Positions 23,959 through 35,853 of a DNA stretch of 64,000 nt are shown here, in pieces; the first letter of the stretch is position 1, and each line of letters opens with the position of its first letter. The notes beneath the pieces were generated by a model that was not told the origin of the DNA, ran no database searches, and saw only the letters and a program-made list of their open reading frames with translations. Source of the stretch: VRUE01 sp963716735 (GTDB taxonomy: Bacteria; Actinomycetota; Thermoleophilia; Solirubrobacterales; 70-9). The position numbers and the translations under genes were made by a program. The stretch covers positions 1,984,001-2,048,000 of the forward strand of contig OY970321.1 of assembly GCA_963716735.1 (NCBI GenBank). The letters are read 5' to 3'.

Positions 23959-24678
23959 CTACTCGCTCCGCGGAGAAACGCCCCCCGCCTGGACGGTGGA
24001 GATACCGCCGCTGGGGCCAGAGGGAATGGGTGGTGGTGGAACCTTCTCGGCCTCGCTGCCGCCCTGCGGACCCTTCGGCGGCTTGACGCCGGTGCCGGGG
24101 GTGCCGGGCCGGGGGCGGCGCTGGGCTGCTTCTTCGCCCTCTGAGGCGAGAACCTCGACCCATTCGGCGAGCTGGAACATCGGCGCCGCCGCGTGTTCCC
24201 AGGAGAGGTGCAGGTGGTTGCCGCAGCCGTGGCCCGAATCGCCGTCGTAGCCGACCCAGCGGAAGGGTGGGCGGGGCTGGCTTTGCACCGGCTCGGCCCA
24301 CAGCGCGAGCCGAGTGATCGGCGCCCAGGAGGCGTCGCATCTGGTGCCCCCGCCCAGCGGCACGAGGTCGACGGCGAGGCCGTTGTAGTGGTCGGAGTTG
24401 CGCGCGTGGCAGTTGTCGCAGCCCGCGTGTTCGCCACTCAGCAGCGGTCCGGAGTAGCCGTCGGTGACGTAGATCGGGTAGCGGGCGGCGATCCAGCGCA
24501 GGTCGGGCAGGATGCGCCGGTCGACCATGTCGCCCGCTTCATGCGGAATCGCCGCCGGGATCGGGACGATCCTGCCGGTCGCGTAGACGAGCCGGGTCGC
24601 CGCGTTCGCGGGCGGTGCCGCCGAGCAGGCGAGCAGCGCCGCGGCGAAGAGCGCGAGCAGTGCGAGGCCGGCGCGCAT
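23959..24678 (-). CDS. Secreted M15-like (D-Ala-D-Ala carboxypeptidase-type) metallopeptidase
   Basis: A 239-aa exported protein from the ATG at 24678, with a signal peptide (LALLALFAAALLACSAAPPANA). It has M15/LAS zinc-peptidase motifs: S-x-H-x2-G-x-A-V-D at residues 95-104 (SDHYNGLAVD, ligands His97 and Asp104) and GNHLHLSW (His155/His157). Four cysteines (87, 90, 114, 152) may form disulfides. The C-terminal 70 residues are Pro/Gly-rich and disordered. It probably trims peptidoglycan peptides. The reading frame ends one base after the right arm of the palindromic repeat. Confidence 0.75.
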   Translation of the reverse strand: MRAGLALLALFAAALLACSAAPPANAATRLVYATGRIVPIPAAIPHEAGDMVDRRILPDLRWIAARYPIYVTDGYSGPLLSGEHAGCDNCHARNSDHYNGLAVDLVPLGGGTRCDASWAPITRLALWAEPVQSQPRPPFRWVGYDGDSGHGCGNHLHLSWEHAAAPMFQLAEWVEVLASEGEEAAQRRPRPGTPGTGVKPPKGPQGGSEAEKVPPPPIPSGPSGGISTVQAGGVSPRSE

Positions 24679-24785
24679 GCCGGCCAATGGTCTGTTGGTC
24701 GTCCCTGGCACGTCCAGCCCGTTATCGACAGGTCCACCCACACCGCTTGAGCCCCGCAAGTCATCTGTGAATTAGGGTCTCCGCC

Positions 24786-26384
24786 ATGCCCACCGTGCGC
24801 GACGCCAGCTTCGACCTCTTCCGTGCCCAGGGGATGACGACCATCTTCGGCAACCCCGGCTCGACCGAGCTGCCGATGCTCGCCGACTTCCCCGGTGATT
24901 TCCGTTTCGTCCTCGGCCTGCACGAGGCGGTGGTGGTCGGGATGGCCGACGGCTACGCGCAGGCCTCCGGCCGCACCGCGATCGCCAACCTCCACACCGC
25001 GCCGGGCGTCGGCAACGCGATGGGCGCGATCTTCAACGCGCAGGCCAACCACACGCCGCTGCTGGTCACCGCCGGCCAGCAGACGCGGGCGCAGATGACC
25101 CTGCAGGCGAACCTGACCAACCGCGACGCGATCCGCATGCCCCACCCGCTGGTCAAGTGGGCCTACGAGCCGCCCCGGGCCGAGGACGTGCCGCTCGCCC
25201 TCGCTCGCGGCGCCCACCTCGCCTCGCTGCCCCCACAGGGCCCCGTCTTCGTCTCGCTGCCAATGGACGACTGGTACGCCGAGGTCGAGGAGGCCGACGT
25301 CCGCGAGGCGATCGGTCGCACGGTGAGCGGCCGCGCCGTCGCTGACCCCGAGGCGGTCCGCGCGCTCGCCGAGCGGCTCGAGGCGGCCACCAACCCGGTC
25401 TTCGTCGCCGGCCCCGATATCGACGCCAGCGGCGGTTGGGAGGCGGCGGTGGCGCTGGCCGAGCGCCAGCGACTGCCGGTCTGGGCAACCCCGGCGCCGG
25501 GCGGCGGCAAACTCGGCTTCCCCGAGGGCCATCCCAACTTCCGCGGCGTGCTGCCGCCGGCGATCGGTCCTGTCGGCCAGACCCTGGAGGGGCACGACCT
25601 GATCCTCGTCGCCGGCAGCTCGGTCTTCCCCTACTACCCCCACATCCCCGGCCCGCTGCTTCCCGAGGGAGCGAAGCTCGTCGCGATCACCAGCGACCCC
25701 GACGAGGCCGCCCGCGCGCCGATGGGCGACGCGATCGTCGCCGACGTCAAGCTGACCCTGGAGGCGCTGCGGGAGGCGGTGCCCGAGTCCTCGCGCCCGG
25801 CCCCCGAGCCGAACCCCGGCCCGAGCGAAATCCCGGCCGAGGACCCGCTCAACTCATCCACGGTGCACTCCGCCCTCGCCGAGGTCTTCCCCGATGACGG
25901 CATCGTCGTGCTCGAGTCGCCTTCCAGCACCCTGGCGCTGCGCAACCAGCTGCGCCTCTCCCAGCCCGGCAGCTACTACTTCAGCGCCGGCGGCGGGCTT
26001 GGCTTCGGCCTCCCCGCCGCGGTCGGCGTGCAGCTCGCTCAGCCCGACCGCCCGGTCGTCTGCGTGATCGGCGAGGGCTCGGTGCAGTACGCGGTAAGCG
26101 CCTTCTGGAGCGCCGTCGCCTACGACGTTCCGGTCACCTTCCTCGTCCTGCGCAACTCCGAGTACGCGATCCTGAAGTGGTTCGCCGAAGTCGAGTCGGT
26201 GACGGGTGCGCCCGGCCTCGACCTGCCCGCGCTCGACGTCGCCGCGGTCGCCGCCGGCTACGGCATCTCGACCCAGGTCGCCGGCGGCCGCGACGAGGTC
26301 CGCGACGCGCTCGCCAAGGCGCTTGCCTCCTCGCGGCCGGAGCTGGTCGAAGTCCCGGTGCAGCCGGGGATGTCTCTCTTCTAG
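24786..26384 (+). CDS. mdlC: ThDP-dependent decarboxylase, benzoylformate decarboxylase-like
   Basis: A 532-aa thiamine-diphosphate enzyme with the three-domain layout. The N-terminal domain has the activating Glu in FGNPGSTELPML and LHEAVVVGMADGYAQ. A central nucleotide-fold domain follows. The C-terminal domain has the ThDP/Mg motif GEGSVQYAVSAFWSAVAYDVPVTFLVLRNSEY. Best resemblance is to benzoylformate decarboxylase (2-oxo acid to aldehyde plus CO2), but the exact 2-oxo acid is uncertain. It is 12 nt upstream of the FAD/Fe-S dehydrogenase, suggesting a 2-hydroxy acid to 2-oxo acid to aldehyde route. Confidence 0.8.
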   Translation: MPTVRDASFDLFRAQGMTTIFGNPGSTELPMLADFPGDFRFVLGLHEAVVVGMADGYAQASGRTAIANLHTAPGVGNAMGAIFNAQANHTPLLVTAGQQTRAQMTLQANLTNRDAIRMPHPLVKWAYEPPRAEDVPLALARGAHLASLPPQGPVFVSLPMDDWYAEVEEADVREAIGRTVSGRAVADPEAVRALAERLEAATNPVFVAGPDIDASGGWEAAVALAERQRLPVWATPAPGGGKLGFPEGHPNFRGVLPPAIGPVGQTLEGHDLILVAGSSVFPYYPHIPGPLLPEGAKLVAITSDPDEAARAPMGDAIVADVKLTLEALREAVPESSRPAPEPNPGPSEIPAEDPLNSSTVHSALAEVFPDDGIVVLESPSSTLALRNQLRLSQPGSYYFSAGGGLGFGLPAAVGVQLAQPDRPVVCVIGEGSVQYAVSAFWSAVAYDVPVTFLVLRNSEYAILKWFAEVESVTGAPGLDLPALDVAAVAAGYGISTQVAGGRDEVRDALAKALASSRPELVEVPVQPGMSLF

Positions 26385-26396
26385 GAAGATCAAGGC

Positions 26397-29204
26397 ATGA
26401 CTGTCGCCGCCCCCGATCGCGCTCCGGAGTCGCTCGCGGGGGGAGCGGCGCAACCGCTGCGCGGCGAGCTCGAAGCGCTGCTCGGCGCCGATCGCGTGCT
26501 GGGGCGGGCCAGCGACATCGTCCGCTACGCCTCCGACGCCAGCCCCTACCGGTTGCTGCCGCGGGCGGTTGTGATGGCACGCGACGCGGGCGACGTCGCC
26601 AAGACCCTCGCCTACGGTCGCGCCAACGACGTCCCGGTCGTCTTCCGGGCCGGCGGAACCAGCCTCAACGGCCAGGGGCAGAGCGACGGCATCCTGGTTG
26701 ACGTGCGTCGCCACTTCGGCGGGGTCGCGGTCGAGGAGGACGGGGCGCTCGCACGGGTCAAGCCCGGCACGGTGCTCGGTCACGTCAACCGCGTGCTCGC
26801 CCCCCACGGGCGCAAGCTCGGCCCCGATCCGGCCAGCACCGACATCGCCACCGTCGGCGGCGTGATCGCCAACAACTCGGGAGGGATGCGCTGCGGCACC
26901 GTCCGCGACTCCTACTCGACCGTGCGCTCGATGACCTTCGTCCTGCCCTCTGGGACGACGATCGAGACCGCCGCCCCGGACGCCGCCGAGCGCTTCGCCG
27001 CCGAGGAGCCGGAGCTGGCAGCTGGCCTGGCGGCGATCCGCGACGAGATCCGCGCCGATGCCGAGTTGAGCGCACGCATCCGGCGCAAGTTCGCGATCAA
27101 GAACACGACCGGCTACCGGCTCTGTGCCTTCCTCGACGCCGACGAGCCGCTGGAGATCTTCCGCCGCCTCATCGTCGGCTCGGAGGGGACGCTGGCCTTT
27201 GTCGCCGAGGCGGTCTTCGAGACCGTGCCCCAGCCCGCCAGGACCACCACGGCCTGGATCCACTTCCCGGGCATCGACGCCGCGATCGCCCCGGTCCGCG
27301 ACCTGGTCGACTCGGGCGCCACCGCGGTCGAGCTGATGGTCGCTCCGGCGCTGATCGTCGCCGCCTACAACATGGTTGGCGCGCCGGAGGAGTGGAAGGA
27401 GCTGCCGCCCGAGTCGGCGGTGCTGCTGGTCGAGTTCGGAGCCGAGACTGACGCGGAGCTGGACCCATACGTCGCCAAGGCAGGGGAGATCCTTGCCGCC
27501 CACGAGACGATTCGCCCGATCGGGTTCACCCGCGACGCCGAGGAGATCGAGCTCGCCTGGCGGGTGCGCGAGGGACTGCACGGGCTGGTCGGGCGGGTGC
27601 GGCTGCCCGGCACGGCGCTGATCATGGAGGACGTCTGCGTGCCGCCGGAGCGGATCGCCGAGGGCGCCCGCGACCTGCAGGCGCTGCTCGGCGAGCACGG
27701 CTTCCTACCCGGCCTCGCCGGCCACGCCTCCGCCGGGAATCTCCACTTCATGCTCACTCCGGATTTCGCCAAGCAGGAGGACCTGGAGCGCTACGAGGCC
27801 TTCATGTCGAAGCTGGTCGAGCTGATCGTCGGCAAGTACGACGGCTCGCTCAAGGCCGAGCACGGCACCGGGATCAACATGGCTCCCTACGTCGAGCTCG
27901 AGTGGGGGGAGAAGGCGACCGGGCTGATGTGGCGGGTGAAGGAGCTGGCCGACCCCGACGGCGTGCTCGCCCCGGGAGTCGTCCTCAACCGCGACCGGGG
28001 CGTCCACCTGCGCAACCTGAAAACGACGCCGGAGATCGAGGCGTCGGCGACGACCTGCGTCGAGTGCGGTTTCTGCGAGCCGGTCTGCCCCAGCCGCAAC
28101 CTGACCACGACGCCGCGGCAGCGGATCGTCCTGCGGCGAGAGATCGCCCGCCAGCCGGAGGGCTCGGCTCTGCGAGAGGCGCTGGAGCAGGAGTACGAGT
28201 ACGACGGCCTCGACACCTGCGCCGCCGACGGCTCATGCCGCCTCGCCTGCCCGCTCGGGATCGACACCGGCGCTCTGGTCAAGGAGCTGCGCGCCGAGCG
28301 GCACGCGCCGCGCGCCGAAGCGCTGGCGCTGCGTGGTGCCAGGAGCTGGGGCGCCGTGGAAAGGGCTTCGCGCGCGGCGCTGCGGCTCGGCGGCCCGCTG
28401 GCGCGCCGCACCAAGCGCGGCGCCGGGCTGCCTCCGGCGGCCTCGCCCCGCCTGCCGGCGACGAACCGGCAGGGCGCGAGCGCTGTCTACGTCCCCTCCT
28501 GCACCAACCGCATCTTCGCTTCCCCGCGGCACTCGAGCCTGGCGGAGGCGATCGTGGAGGTCTCGGGCCGGGCCGGGTTGCCGGTCTGGATACCCGCCGA
28601 GGTGGGGGGCTCGTGTTGCGGCCTGCCCTGGAGCTCGAAAGGGTTCGGCGACGCGCACCGGCATAAGGCGAACGAGATGGTCGAGCGCCTCTGGCGCTGG
28701 AGCGGGGAGGGCGAGCTGCCGGTGGTGATCGACGCGGCCTCCTGCACCCACGCCGTCGCCGAGCCCGGCGAGGGGGTGCTGAGCGAGGAGAACGCCGAGC
28801 GCCTCGGCAAGCTGCAGATCCTCGACTCGGTCGCCTGGGCGCACGATCGCCTGCTGCCGCAGTTGGAGATTTCCCGCAAGGTCGCATCCGCCACCGTCCA
28901 CCCGACCTGCGCGACGCGCCAGATGGGCCTCGCCCCGCGGCTGCGCACCCTCGCCGATGCTCTCGCCGACGACGTCTACGTGGCCCCCTCGGCGACCTGC
29001 TGTGGCTTCGCCGGCGATCGTGGCTTCTCGCATCCCGAGCTGACCGCCGCGGCGACGGCTGACCAGGCGGCCGAGCTGTCCGGCCGCGACTTCGAGGCAT
29101 ACCTCTCCAGCAACCGCACCTGCGAGATCGGCCTCAGCCGCGCCACCGGCGAGCCCTACGAGTCCTTCGTCTTCCTGCTCGAGCGGTTAACGCGTAGCGG
29201 CTGA
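26397..29204 (+). CDS. Fused FAD-binding oxidase and Fe-S (CCG-domain) dehydrogenase
   Basis: A 935-aa fusion of a GlcD/D-lactate-dehydrogenase-type flavoprotein with a GlcF-type iron-sulfur subunit. The FAD_binding_4 region is at about residues 55-230 (PVVFRAGGTSLNGQGQSDG; IGGVIANNSGGMRCG-type), and the FAD-oxidase C domain runs to about 535. Two 4Fe-4S motifs follow: Cys554/557/560/564 and Cys608/614/618. The C-terminus has cysteine-rich CCG motifs (GGSCCGLPW, HPTCATRQ, ATCCGFAGDRG). It should oxidise a D-2-hydroxy acid and pass electrons to the membrane chain. With the adjacent decarboxylase, a mandelate-like substrate is possible. Confidence 0.85.
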   Translation: MTVAAPDRAPESLAGGAAQPLRGELEALLGADRVLGRASDIVRYASDASPYRLLPRAVVMARDAGDVAKTLAYGRANDVPVVFRAGGTSLNGQGQSDGILVDVRRHFGGVAVEEDGALARVKPGTVLGHVNRVLAPHGRKLGPDPASTDIATVGGVIANNSGGMRCGTVRDSYSTVRSMTFVLPSGTTIETAAPDAAERFAAEEPELAAGLAAIRDEIRADAELSARIRRKFAIKNTTGYRLCAFLDADEPLEIFRRLIVGSEGTLAFVAEAVFETVPQPARTTTAWIHFPGIDAAIAPVRDLVDSGATAVELMVAPALIVAAYNMVGAPEEWKELPPESAVLLVEFGAETDAELDPYVAKAGEILAAHETIRPIGFTRDAEEIELAWRVREGLHGLVGRVRLPGTALIMEDVCVPPERIAEGARDLQALLGEHGFLPGLAGHASAGNLHFMLTPDFAKQEDLERYEAFMSKLVELIVGKYDGSLKAEHGTGINMAPYVELEWGEKATGLMWRVKELADPDGVLAPGVVLNRDRGVHLRNLKTTPEIEASATTCVECGFCEPVCPSRNLTTTPRQRIVLRREIARQPEGSALREALEQEYEYDGLDTCAADGSCRLACPLGIDTGALVKELRAERHAPRAEALALRGARSWGAVERASRAALRLGGPLARRTKRGAGLPPAASPRLPATNRQGASAVYVPSCTNRIFASPRHSSLAEAIVEVSGRAGLPVWIPAEVGGSCCGLPWSSKGFGDAHRHKANEMVERLWRWSGEGELPVVIDAASCTHAVAEPGEGVLSEENAERLGKLQILDSVAWAHDRLLPQLEISRKVASATVHPTCATRQMGLAPRLRTLADALADDVYVAPSATCCGFAGDRGFSHPELTAAATADQAAELSGRDFEAYLSSNRTCEIGLSRATGEPYESFVFLLERLTRSG

Positions 29205-30062
29205 GACCGCGGCGGCGCCCCGCTCGTCGGTGGCTTCCTCGATCTTGCGCACGGTTTCGCGCATTTGCAGGTTGCGGTCGAGGCGGCGGTCGATGAGCGG
29301 GTTGAGGAGGCCGCGTAGGGCGGAGACATAACGCCACCAGCGCGGCGCAAAGATTCGCGGCGCCCGCTCTTCGACGCCCCGCACGATCGCCGCACCGGCC
29401 TCATCCGGACCGATCTCCCCGCGCAGGAAGTTGGGCAGGTTCCCACGCATGAGGTCGGCATTCGGACGCTCGAACGCGTCCCGCACCAGCCTCGTGTCGA
29501 CCCAACCGAAGTAGGCGACGCTGGCGCTGGCCCCCAGTGGCGTCAGCTCAGTGCGCAGCCCCCGGCCGAGCGCCTCGACTCCGGTCTTGGCGACGGCGTA
29601 GGGACTGTTCAAGACACCGTTGACGAAGGAGTAGATCGATCCCAAGACGACGATGTGGCCCTGGCGCTCGACGATCTGGGGCAGCGCAGCGCGCACCGTG
29701 CGCCACACGCCCAGCATGTCGACCTCGAAGACCCGCTCCCAGTCCTCGCTGCCGATGCCGCGTACGGTTGCCACTTGCGCCTGCGCAATACCGGCGTTGG
29801 CGACGGCGACGTCGAGGCCGCCGAAGCGCTCGACCGTCTCGGCGACGGCGGCCTGCATCGCTCCGTGGTCGGTGACGTCGGCGCCGATCCCGATCGCGCG
29901 GGCGCCGACCCGCTCGGCCGCCTCGCGCGCCTGCTCGGGGTCGAGGTCGACCACGGCGACCGAGGCGCCGCGCATGTGCATCTGGCGGGCGGTCTCGTAG
30001 CCGATCCCCCTTGCGGCGCCGGTGATCAACGCCACCTTTCCATTCAGGTCGTAGACGGGCAT
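29187..30062 (-). CDS. Short-chain dehydrogenase/reductase
   Basis: A 291-aa classical SDR. Cofactor motif TGAARGIG is near residues 15-22, Asp in VVDLDPEQ suggests NAD preference, the NAG motif is VANAGIA, and the catalytic Ser (GSIYSFVNG) and Tyr-x3-Lys (SPYAVAKTG) are present. The C-terminal extension with basic residues (PRIFAPRWWRYVSALRG) is common in actinobacterial SDRs that act on lipid-like substrates. The substrate is unknown. Its 3' end overlaps the convergent dehydrogenase by 18 nt, and it diverges from ileS. Confidence 0.88.
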   Translation of the reverse strand: MPVYDLNGKVALITGAARGIGYETARQMHMRGASVAVVDLDPEQAREAAERVGARAIGIGADVTDHGAMQAAVAETVERFGGLDVAVANAGIAQAQVATVRGIGSEDWERVFEVDMLGVWRTVRAALPQIVERQGHIVVLGSIYSFVNGVLNSPYAVAKTGVEALGRGLRTELTPLGASASVAYFGWVDTRLVRDAFERPNADLMRGNLPNFLRGEIGPDEAGAAIVRGVEERAPRIFAPRWWRYVSALRGLLNPLIDRRLDRNLQMRETVRKIEEATDERGAAAVSAATR

Positions 30063-30106
30063 GCGGCGCCCAGGCTAGACGACTCACTCCTAGAATCACT
30101 CGTCCC

Positions 30107-33257
<3,151 letters not shown>

Positions 33258-33271
<14 letters not shown>

Positions 33272-33437
33272 GCTCGCCGATGATGAAGTCGGTCTTCGAC
33301 GAGTCGGAGAACTTCACCCAGCAGTGCTCGGGGGCGGCGCCGGCAACCTCGACCAGCGCCGCTTCGATCCGTTCGGCGATCTCGGCCTTCTGCTCGTCGG
33401 TCCGTCCCTCGAACCAGTGGATGTGGACGAACGGCAT
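33258..33437 (-). CDS. 4-oxalocrotonate tautomerase-family protein, very short
   Basis: A 59-aa protein beginning Met-Pro-Phe-Val-His. Pro2 becomes the N-terminal catalytic base after Met removal in this family. The length (about 60 aa), the pattern FEGRTDEQKAEIAERI and the strand HCWVKFSD match 4-OT monomers. The ATG at 33437 has a weak purine-rich upstream site, 34 nt after trxA. Its 3' end overlaps ileS (convergent) by 14 nt. The substrate is unknown. Confidence 0.85.
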
Positions 33438-33470
33438 CGTCTCGCCTGCTTGGGACTTCGGACCGGCGCT

Positions 33471-33797
33471 CTAGGCGAGCGCCGGCTCCAGCTCGGCCTC
33501 GAGGCGCCGCTTTGGCATCGCCCCGACGACTTTCTTCGCGATCGCCCCGTCCTTGAAGAGGAGCAGGGTCGGGATCGAGAGGACTTCGTACTCGGCCGCG
33601 GTCTGCTGGTTCTCGTCGACGTTGAGGCTGACGATCGTGAGGTCGTCGCGCTCGGCGTCGATCTCCTCCAGGACTGGGTGAACGACACGGCAGGGGCCGC
33701 ACCAGGGGGCCCAGAAGTCGACGAGCACGGGGCCCTCGGCCTCCAGAACGTCGGACTTGAAGTTGCCGTCGGTCACGTCGGTGAGCTTGCCAGTCAC
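33471..33797 (-). CDS. trxA: Thioredoxin
   Basis: A 108-aa thioredoxin with the redox motif W-C-G-P-C (residues 32-36), VLVDFWAPWCGPC context, and the cis-Pro in SIPTLLLFKDG. It is a cytoplasmic disulfide reductant for ribonucleotide reductase and peroxiredoxins. It is followed at 34 nt by the small tautomerase gene on the same strand, and transcribed away from polX. Confidence 0.96.
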   Translation of the reverse strand: MTGKLTDVTDGNFKSDVLEAEGPVLVDFWAPWCGPCRVVHPVLEEIDAERDDLTIVSLNVDENQQTAAEYEVLSIPTLLLFKDGAIAKKVVGAMPKRRLEAELEPALA

Positions 33798-33901
33798 TGG
33801 TATCCGTCTCCCATGAGTCGAGTTTCAGCGCTCAATACTTCAGAAAGTATAGCGATGGCCGGCAACTCCCGCCGACCATCCACGATTTATGTTTGCCGAG
33901 T

Positions 33902-35623
33902 ATGACGAACGCCGAGATCGCCGCCGCCCTCGAAGAGCTGGGGGTCCTCTACGAGCTGGACGGCGCGGTCAAATACAGGGTGCTCGCCTACTCGACGGCG
34001 GCAAAAGCGATCCGCGAAAGCCCGGTATCGGTCGCCGAGCTGGCGGGATCGGGACGGGCCACCGAGATCCCCGGCGTCGGCAAGACGCTGGCGGAAAAGA
34101 TCGACGCGCTGCTGGAGACCGGCGAGATCCCCGCCGCGGTGAAGCTCAAGGCGAAGTTCCCGCCGACCCTGATCGAGGTGACGCGCGTACCCGGCGTCGG
34201 CGCGAAAACCGCGCGACTGCTCTTCGAAGAGCTCGACGTCGCCTCGCTCGACGATCTGAAAGCCGCGGCGGAGGCGGAAAAGGTCCGTGAGGTGAAGGGC
34301 CTCGGGCCGAAGGCGGAGGAAAACGTGCTGGCCTCCCTGGAGCGGCTCGGCGAGCCGGGGGAAGGCCCCGGGCGGGTGCTGCTCTCAGCGGTGCGGCCGA
34401 TCGCCGAGGAGCTGGCGTCGGCCCTGCGCGAGCACCCGGCCGCCAACCGGGTCGAGGTGGCGGGCTCGGCGCGGCGCTGGGCCGAGACCTGCAAGGACAT
34501 CGACCTGATCGCCACCGCCGAGCAGCCGCGGGAGCTCGCCGAGCACCTCGCCGGCCACGAGCTGATCGCCGCCGCCGGCAATCCAGGCCCGAACGGCGTC
34601 CGCGCGCAGACCCACAACGGCATCTCGGTCGACCTGCGGATCGTCGCTCCGCAGGCCTTCGGCAACCTGCTCCAGCACTTCACCGGCTCGGCGGCGCACA
34701 ACGTGCAGCTGCGCGAAGAGGCGGTGGCGCGCGGCCTCTCGGTCTCCGAGCACGGGGTCACCGACACCGAGAGCGGCGAGACGACGCTGTGCGAGAGCGA
34801 GGAGGCGGTCTACGAGCGGCTCGGCTACGCCTACATCGAGCCGGAGCTCCGCGAGGGGCGGGGCGAGCTGAAGGCAGCGCGCCAAGACGAGCTGCCGGAC
34901 CTCGTCGAGGTCGAGGACATCCGCGGCGACCTGCACATGCACACCACCCTCTCCGACGGGCGCAACACGCTCGAGGAGATGGCGGAAGCGGGCCGCGCGC
35001 GGGGCTACGCCTACATGGCGATCACCGACCACTCGGCCAGCCACGGCTTCGGCGACCATGTCACCGCCGAGCGGCTCTGGCAGCGGATCGAGGAGGTGGC
35101 GGCCTGGAACAAGGGCAAACGCGGCTTCCGCCTCCTCGCCGGCTCGGAGGTGAACATCGGTCTCGACGGCGAGCTCGACTACCCCGACGACCTGCTCGAC
35201 GCGCTCGACTGGGTGGTCGCCAGCGTCCACACCTCCTTCTCGATCTCACCGGCAGTCATGACCGAGCGCGTGCTGACCGCAATCGAGAACCCCAACGTCA
35301 ACTGCATCGGTCACCTCACCGGCCGCCTGATCGGTCGCCGCGAGCCCTACGGCATCGACGTCGAGGCGGTCGTGGCGGCGGCGGCCCGCGCAGGCACGAT
35401 GCTGGAGATCAACGGCAACCCCAACCGCCGTGACCTCTCCGAGCACCACGCCCGCCTCGCCAAGGAAGCCGGTGCGACGATCGTCCTCAACACCGACGCC
35501 CACGGCGTCGACACGCTGGACAACATGGCCTACGCGGTGGCAACGGCCCGGCGGGCATGGCTCACCGCGGCCGACATCGCCAATACGCGAGGCTGGGGCG
35601 AGTTCTCGAAGCTGCTCCGCTGA
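33902..35623 (+). CDS. polX: PolX-type DNA polymerase with C-terminal PHP domain
   Basis: A 573-aa family X polymerase used in base excision and end repair. N-terminal helix-hairpin-helix segments (EIPGVGKTLAEKID; RVPGVGAKTARLLFEE) bind DNA. The nucleotidyltransferase site is GSARRWAETCKDIDLIA (Asp pair near residue 200). The PHP domain starts near residue 342 (GDLHMHTTLSDG), continues with TDHSASHGFGDH, and ends with NTDAHGVDTLDN; it provides metal-dependent 3' end processing. The ATG at 33902 is preferred over an upstream TTG at 33893. Confidence 0.95.
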   Translation: MTNAEIAAALEELGVLYELDGAVKYRVLAYSTAAKAIRESPVSVAELAGSGRATEIPGVGKTLAEKIDALLETGEIPAAVKLKAKFPPTLIEVTRVPGVGAKTARLLFEELDVASLDDLKAAAEAEKVREVKGLGPKAEENVLASLERLGEPGEGPGRVLLSAVRPIAEELASALREHPAANRVEVAGSARRWAETCKDIDLIATAEQPRELAEHLAGHELIAAAGNPGPNGVRAQTHNGISVDLRIVAPQAFGNLLQHFTGSAAHNVQLREEAVARGLSVSEHGVTDTESGETTLCESEEAVYERLGYAYIEPELREGRGELKAARQDELPDLVEVEDIRGDLHMHTTLSDGRNTLEEMAEAGRARGYAYMAITDHSASHGFGDHVTAERLWQRIEEVAAWNKGKRGFRLLAGSEVNIGLDGELDYPDDLLDALDWVVASVHTSFSISPAVMTERVLTAIENPNVNCIGHLTGRLIGRREPYGIDVEAVVAAAARAGTMLEINGNPNRRDLSEHHARLAKEAGATIVLNTDAHGVDTLDNMAYAVATARRAWLTAADIANTRGWGEFSKLLR

Positions 35624-35638
35624 GAGGTCTGTCGTCTG

Positions 35639-35668
35639 TTAGACAAACGTCTGCGCAGACGATAAGCT
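35639..35668 (+). promoter_or_regulatory. Candidate promoter with palindromic operator in the spacer
   Basis: TTAGAC (35639-35644) and TAAGCT (35663-35668) are spaced by 18 nt. Between them lies a perfect 14-nt palindrome, CGTCTGCGCAGACG (35648-35661), just where a repressor would block RNA polymerase. The boxes are only fair matches to sigma-70 consensus. The region lies 16 nt after the polX stop and upstream of the tRNA-like sequence. Confidence 0.4.
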
Positions 35669-35674
35669 CCATAA

Positions 35675-35847
35675 GCCGCGAGAGCGGTGACGCCCCCGCT
35701 GGTGGAGCCGGATCCCAACATCGCAGTTGGGGAGCGAGGGTTCGATTCCCTCCGGGGGCGCTATACTGTCTGCACTGCGATGTTGGGGCACGGAGTTCAC
35801 CGGCTCCCCAGATTTGGCAAACGGCCCGCTTCGGCGGGCCGTTTCCT
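35675..35847 (+). ncRNA. Candidate small RNA with tRNA-like fold and terminator
   Basis: The stretch has a promoter-like start, a CCGC-GAGA-GCGG tetraloop hairpin (35676-35687), and a tRNA-like module (35692-35760). In that module acceptor GCCCCCG pairs with CGGGGGC, a T arm GAGGG-TTCGATT-CCCTC is canonical, and a CCCAA/TTGGG anticodon-like stem carries an 8-nt loop with a short D-like arm. Downstream, 35774-35787 and 35800-35807 are exact complements of 35714-35727 and 35704-35711, so an alternative long stem can form. An intrinsic terminator ends the unit. It is not a normal tRNA. Confidence 0.5.
35819..35847. terminator. Intrinsic terminator with TTCG loop
   Basis: The perfect 11-bp stem AAACGGCCCGC (35819-35829) and GCGGGCCGTTT (35834-35844) encloses a TTCG tetraloop and is followed by CCTTTC. 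The A/T-flanked stem can work in both directions, ending the polX/small-RNA side and the minus-strand gene that stops at 35854. Confidence 0.85.
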
Positions 35848-35853
35848 TTCAGC

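Noticed and set aside
30063..30106. T-box or other leader control of ileS
   Set aside because: Only 44 nt separate ileS from the divergent gene, with no room for a specifier structure.
35692..35760. A normal tRNA gene
   Set aside because: Acceptor and T arms fit, but the D arm is too short and the anticodon loop has 8 nt (or 6 with an extra pair), so no reliable anticodon can be assigned; reported as tRNA-like.
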